Program-made: the position numbers and the translations under genes
Assembly: GCA_007134165.1 (NCBI GenBank)
Contig: SLLJ01000464.1
Location: 1 to 6,837, forward strand
Direction of reading: 5' to 3'
Source: Nitriliruptoraceae bacterium
GTDB lineage: Bacteria > Actinomycetota > Nitriliruptoria > Nitriliruptorales > Nitriliruptoraceae
Length of the DNA: 6,837 nt
Notes under the pieces: model-generated
Databases searched by the model: none
Seen by the model: the letters and a program-made list of their open reading frames with translations, nothing else
What the model was told of the DNA's origin: nothing
In this document: positions 4,720 to 6,837 of the stretch, one piece after another
Layout: the number at the start of each line of letters is the position of its first letter
Numbering within the stretch: position 1 is the first letter of the stretch

Positions 4720-6012
4720 ATGGAGCCGCGCACGATCGTCTTCTGGCCCGAGAGCGCCGCTGGACCGACCAACAACTGCATCGGGATCGGCCACGTGCTC
4801 GCCCAGCGCGGCCACCGGGTGGTGTTCGCCGTCGAGTCCTCCTGGGAGGGGCGACTGACCGCGCTCGGCTTCGAGGAGTACCTGGTCGACCTCGCCGAAC
4901 CGCCGGCAGGGCCGGTCGACGCGGGACAGTTCTGGAAGGACTTCATCACCGAGACCGCTCCGGAGTTCCGTCGGCCGACCATCGAGCAACTCCAGACCGT
5001 GACCGCACCGATCTGGCAGGAGCTGATCGACGGCGCCCGCTACAGCCAGGAGCGGCTCACCTCGATCCTCGACGAGGTCGATCCCGACGTGATCGTCGAG
5101 GACAACGTCGTCGCCTTCCCGGCGCTGCTGACCACCGACGCCCCGTTCGTACGGCTGGTGTCGTGCAACCCGCTGGAGATCCACGACCCGCTGCTGCCGC
5201 CGGTGTTCTCCGGGCTGCCGACCACCGACGACCGCGACTGGCCCGGCTTCCGCGCGGAGTACGAGCGCACCCACCGCGAGATGTGGGAGAGCTTCAACGA
5301 ATGGGTCATCGAGCAGGGGGCGCCCCCGCTCCCCGACCTGCAGTTCGTCCACACCTCTGAGCACCTGAACCTCTACCTGTACCCGCAGGTCGCCGACTAC
5401 CAGCGCTCGGTGCCGCTGGCACCCACCTGGCAGCGGCTGCCGTCCTCGGTACGGGCCACCGACGAGCCCTTCGAGGTGCCGGCCGAGCTCGCTGAGGGGA
5501 ACGGGGCGCTGGTCTACCTCAGCCTCGGATCGCTGGGCTCGGCCGACGTCGAGCTCATGCAGCGGCTCGTCGACGTGCTGGCGACGACCGACCACCGGGT
5601 GATCGTGTCGAAGGGACCCCGTCACGACGAGATCGAGCTGCACGACCGGATGTGGGGCGCCGAGGTGGTGCCCCAGACCAACGTGCTGCCCCAGGTCGAC
5701 CTGGTCATCACCCACGGCGGCAACAACACCACCACCGAGTCGCTGCACTTCGGCAAGCCGATGATCCTGCTGCCGCTGTTCTGGGACCAGTACGACAACG
5801 CCCAGCGCATCGATGAGCTCGGACTGGGGGTACGGCTGGACACTTACGGGTTCGCCGACGAGCAGCTCACCGACGCGATCGACCTGCTGGCGGCCCACGA
5901 AAGCCTGCGCCAGCGCATGGCGATGGACGGGCGCCGGATCCGCGCGATGCACGGCACCGCGATCGCGGCGGACCGGATCCTGACCGTGGCCGAGGAGCAC
6001 GCCCGGCGCTGA
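4720..6012 (+). CDS. GT1-family glycosyltransferase, UGT/MGT-like, lacking the usual catalytic His
   Basis: A 430-residue soluble GT-B enzyme of the family that moves a sugar from a nucleotide-sugar to a small lipophilic acceptor (macrolide, flavonoid, sterol or carotenoid glycosyltransferases). The acceptor and sugar cannot be read from the sequence. Evidence: an N-terminal Rossmann strand (RTIVFWPES, 4-12), the RGHRVVFAVE segment (30-39), a linker near 235-262, then the donor domain starting LVYLSLGSLG (264-273) and the family signature at 323-363, with THGGNNTTTES (331-341), GKPMILLP, and DQYDNA (356-361), where Asp356/Gln357 bind the sugar. In most relatives a GHxxP loop near residue 16 supplies the catalytic His. 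Here the aligned loop is G15-P16-T17-N18-N19, with Pro in place of His; the GHV at 24-26 is displaced by nine residues. There is no signal peptide or membrane helix. It is divergent from the dehydrogenase (110 bases apart), and its stop abuts the RadC-like stop. Confidence 0.9.
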   Translation: MEPRTIVFWPESAAGPTNNCIGIGHVLAQRGHRVVFAVESSWEGRLTALGFEEYLVDLAEPPAGPVDAGQFWKDFITETAPEFRRPTIEQLQTVTAPIWQELIDGARYSQERLTSILDEVDPDVIVEDNVVAFPALLTTDAPFVRLVSCNPLEIHDPLLPPVFSGLPTTDDRDWPGFRAEYERTHREMWESFNEWVIEQGAPPLPDLQFVHTSEHLNLYLYPQVADYQRSVPLAPTWQRLPSSVRATDEPFEVPAELAEGNGALVYLSLGSLGSADVELMQRLVDVLATTDHRVIVSKGPRHDEIELHDRMWGAEVVPQTNVLPQVDLVITHGGNNTTTESLHFGKPMILLPLFWDQYDNAQRIDELGLGVRLDTYGFADEQLTDAIDLLAAHESLRQRMAMDGRRIRAMHGTAIAADRILTVAEEHARR

Positions 6013-6606
6013 TCACAGGCACCCTCGGCGCGCGAGGCTGACCCAGCGCTCCCCACCCACCACCAGGTGGTCGAGGAGCTCGACGCCGATCAGCTCCCCG
6101 GCCCGGGCCAACCGGCGGGTCACGGCCTCGTCGTCCCGGGAGGGTTCGGGGTCGCCGCTGGGATGGTTGTGCGCCAGCACCAGCGCGGCCGCGTTGGCCA
6201 GCAACGCGTCGCGGAACACCTCGCGGGGTGCCATGAAGGTGTGGTCGAGGCTGCCGATGCTGACCACCGCGACCTCGAGCAGCCGGTGCTTGGTGTCCAC
6301 CAGCGCGGCCACACAGCGTTCACGGTCGGCGCCGGCCACCTGCGGGACGAGCAGTTCGGCCGCCCGCTCCGGGCTGGTGATCTCGACCCGGTCCAGTCCC
6401 CCGGGCAGGAGCCGGATGCGGTCACACCCTGGACAGGGGGTGTCGAGCAGGACCCTTCCGTGCTCAGCTCCGTGCCGCCAGCGCCACGGCGAGCGCGGCT
6501 CTGGGGGGTGCGTGACGGCGGACAGCGTCGCTGCCGCCGGGGTTGCGGACAGCGTCGCAGCGCCCGTGGCAGTGCGAGGGTCCTCGGCGGCGATCGTCGG
6601 GTGCAT
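6013..6606 (-). CDS. Short RadC-like JAB/MPN-domain protein with atypical N-terminus
   Basis: A 197-residue protein whose C-terminal part (about 72-195) is the JAB1/MPN core of the RadC (UPF0758/DUF2466) family. The metal-binding JAMM signature is intact: Glu111 as the likely upstream acid, His146 and His148 in HNHPSG, then PSRDD with Asp159. Known RadC proteins have an N-terminal helical/HhH-type domain; it is missing here. Instead residues 1-40 are an Ala/Thr/Pro stretch, with ATLSA twice nine residues apart (a 14-base identical repeat at 6518-6531 and 6545-6558), followed by His45, His49 and C58-P-G-C61, which might bind zinc. RadC function is unsettled; the name reflects an old DNA-repair claim. 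The ATG at 6606 is chosen because AGGAG lies 7 bases upstream. The frame extends to a TTG at 6684 without comparable support. Its stop touches that of the convergent glycosyltransferase. Short RadC variants also occur on mobile elements, but nothing mobile is visible here. Confidence 0.87.
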   Translation of the reverse strand: MHPTIAAEDPRTATGAATLSATPAAATLSAVTHPPEPRSPWRWRHGAEHGRVLLDTPCPGCDRIRLLPGGLDRVEITSPERAAELLVPQVAGADRERCVAALVDTKHRLLEVAVVSIGSLDHTFMAPREVFRDALLANAAALVLAHNHPSGDPEPSRDDEAVTRRLARAGELIGVELLDHLVVGGERWVSLARRGCL

Positions 6607-6613
6607 CAGCGGG

Positions 6614-6618
6614 CTCCT
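6614..6618 (-). promoter_or_regulatory. Ribosome binding site of the RadC-like gene (AGGAG)
   Basis: AGGAG on the minus strand lies 7 bases before the ATG at 6606, ideal spacing. It decides for this start over the in-frame TTG 26 codons upstream. Confidence 0.75.
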
Positions 6619-6731
6619 GGTCCCCCGCAGCCTGCCCGACGACGGCCCGGCTGTCGCCCCGGACGCCCACGGGCCTGGGGACAACCCGACCGTTCCTGAT
6701 GTTTCAACTTCTGTCTACGGCCGGTGGTGTG

Positions 6732-6763
6732 CCGTTCGTGGTGCCGTGCGAACGGTGTTGACG
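6732..6763 (+). promoter_or_regulatory. Inverted repeat beside a -35-like hexamer, facing the right edge
   Basis: CCGTTCG (6732-6738) and CGAACGG (6749-6755) are perfect inverted copies with a 10-base spacer, so the arms' centres are 17 bases apart. TTGACG (6758-6763), a 5-of-6 match to the -35 consensus, begins two bases after the second arm. A weak GATGGT at 6780-6785 sits 16 bases further on. The arrangement resembles an operator next to a promoter for a plus-strand gene outside the window; it may equally regulate the RadC-like gene on the other side. Confidence 0.35.
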
Positions 6764-6837
6764 GCTGCGTGTCACATCCGATGGTCGTGTCCCACGAGGC
6801 CGGTTGTGCTGGCCTGATGGTTCACGTGCGGTGGCAC

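Larger units (their letters stand above)
6607..6837. other. Non-coding right end of the window
   Basis: No open frame here shows a recognisable protein on either strand. The stretch 6690-6720 is the least GC-rich part of the window and would suit the RadC-like promoter. Its TTGAAA (minus strand, 6707-6702) resembles a -35 box but has no -10 at 16-18 bases. The last 100 bases hold an inverted repeat and a plus-strand TTGACG that may serve a gene beyond the right edge. Confidence 0.45.

Noticed and set aside
4585..6000. Minus-strand open frame of 471 codons
   Set aside because: It is antisense to the glycosyltransferase, which has clear GT1 motifs. The antisense product is low-complexity and rich in His, Val, Asp and Gly.
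3137..6606. Dehydrogenase, glycosyltransferase and RadC-like gene as one new defence or biosynthetic system
   Set aside because: The genes are divergent and convergent to each other, no other pathway or mobile genes are near, and each resembles a stand-alone housekeeping or accessory enzyme. Only conserved co-occurrence in other genomes could revive the idea.
6606..6684. Longer RadC-like protein from the TTG at 6684
   Set aside because: The added 26 residues are low-complexity and the TTG has no good ribosome binding site, whereas the ATG at 6606 has AGGAG at 7 bases.

Overview
The window is very GC-rich (by eye near 70%, not counted), with GTG starts, G/C-ending codons and almost no AT-rich stretches. 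This suggests a high-GC actinobacterium (Actinomycetota). An MreB that begins with a short amphipathic leader followed by GRDMAVDLGTANT, next to a five-gene-type mre/mrd locus, fits that phylum. A lineage such as Acidimicrobiia is possible, but that is a guess from general resemblance. The window looks like ordinary chromosome: there is no transposase, integrase, CRISPR array, tRNA or rRNA.

Layout from left to right. (1) Positions 1-2812, minus strand: the cell-shape operon in the order mreB (1769-2812), mreC (629-1711), mreD (111-632). It is transcribed leftward and probably continues off the left edge into a penicillin-binding-protein gene, of which only a doubtful first few codons are present. 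mreC and mreD overlap by 4 bases (GTGA). mreC carries a perfect 12-bp tandem repeat that gives its protein a long acidic Asp-Pro tail. (2) Positions 2813-3136: a 324-base gene-free stretch upstream of mreB. It holds a candidate extended -10 element, a 7-bp stem-loop in the presumed leader, and two 22-bp direct repeats. (3) Positions 3137-4609, minus: an aldehyde dehydrogenase most like gamma-aminobutyraldehyde dehydrogenase (PatD/YdcW). (4) Positions 4610-4719: a short divergent promoter region. (5) Positions 4720-6012, plus: a GT1-family (UGT/MGT-like, GT-B fold) glycosyltransferase whose usual N-terminal catalytic His is replaced by Pro. (6) Positions 6013-6606, minus: a shortened RadC-like JAB/MPN-domain protein that converges on the glycosyltransferase, the two stop codons abutting as TGATCA. 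(7) Positions 6607-6837: non-coding as far as can be seen, with an inverted repeat beside a -35-like hexamer facing the right edge.

How the genes work together: MreB filaments, MreC and MreD form the membrane-spanning part of the elongasome, which positions peptidoglycan synthesis together with RodA and PBP2. The aldehyde dehydrogenase, glycosyltransferase and RadC-like gene have no evident shared pathway with it; they look like separate transcription units beside the mre operon. I see no convincing new defence or mobile system. The most unusual points are the missing catalytic His in the glycosyltransferase, the repeat-built MreC tail, the paired 22-bp repeats upstream of mreB, and the RadC-like protein with a Cys/His-containing N-terminus in place of the normal helical domain.
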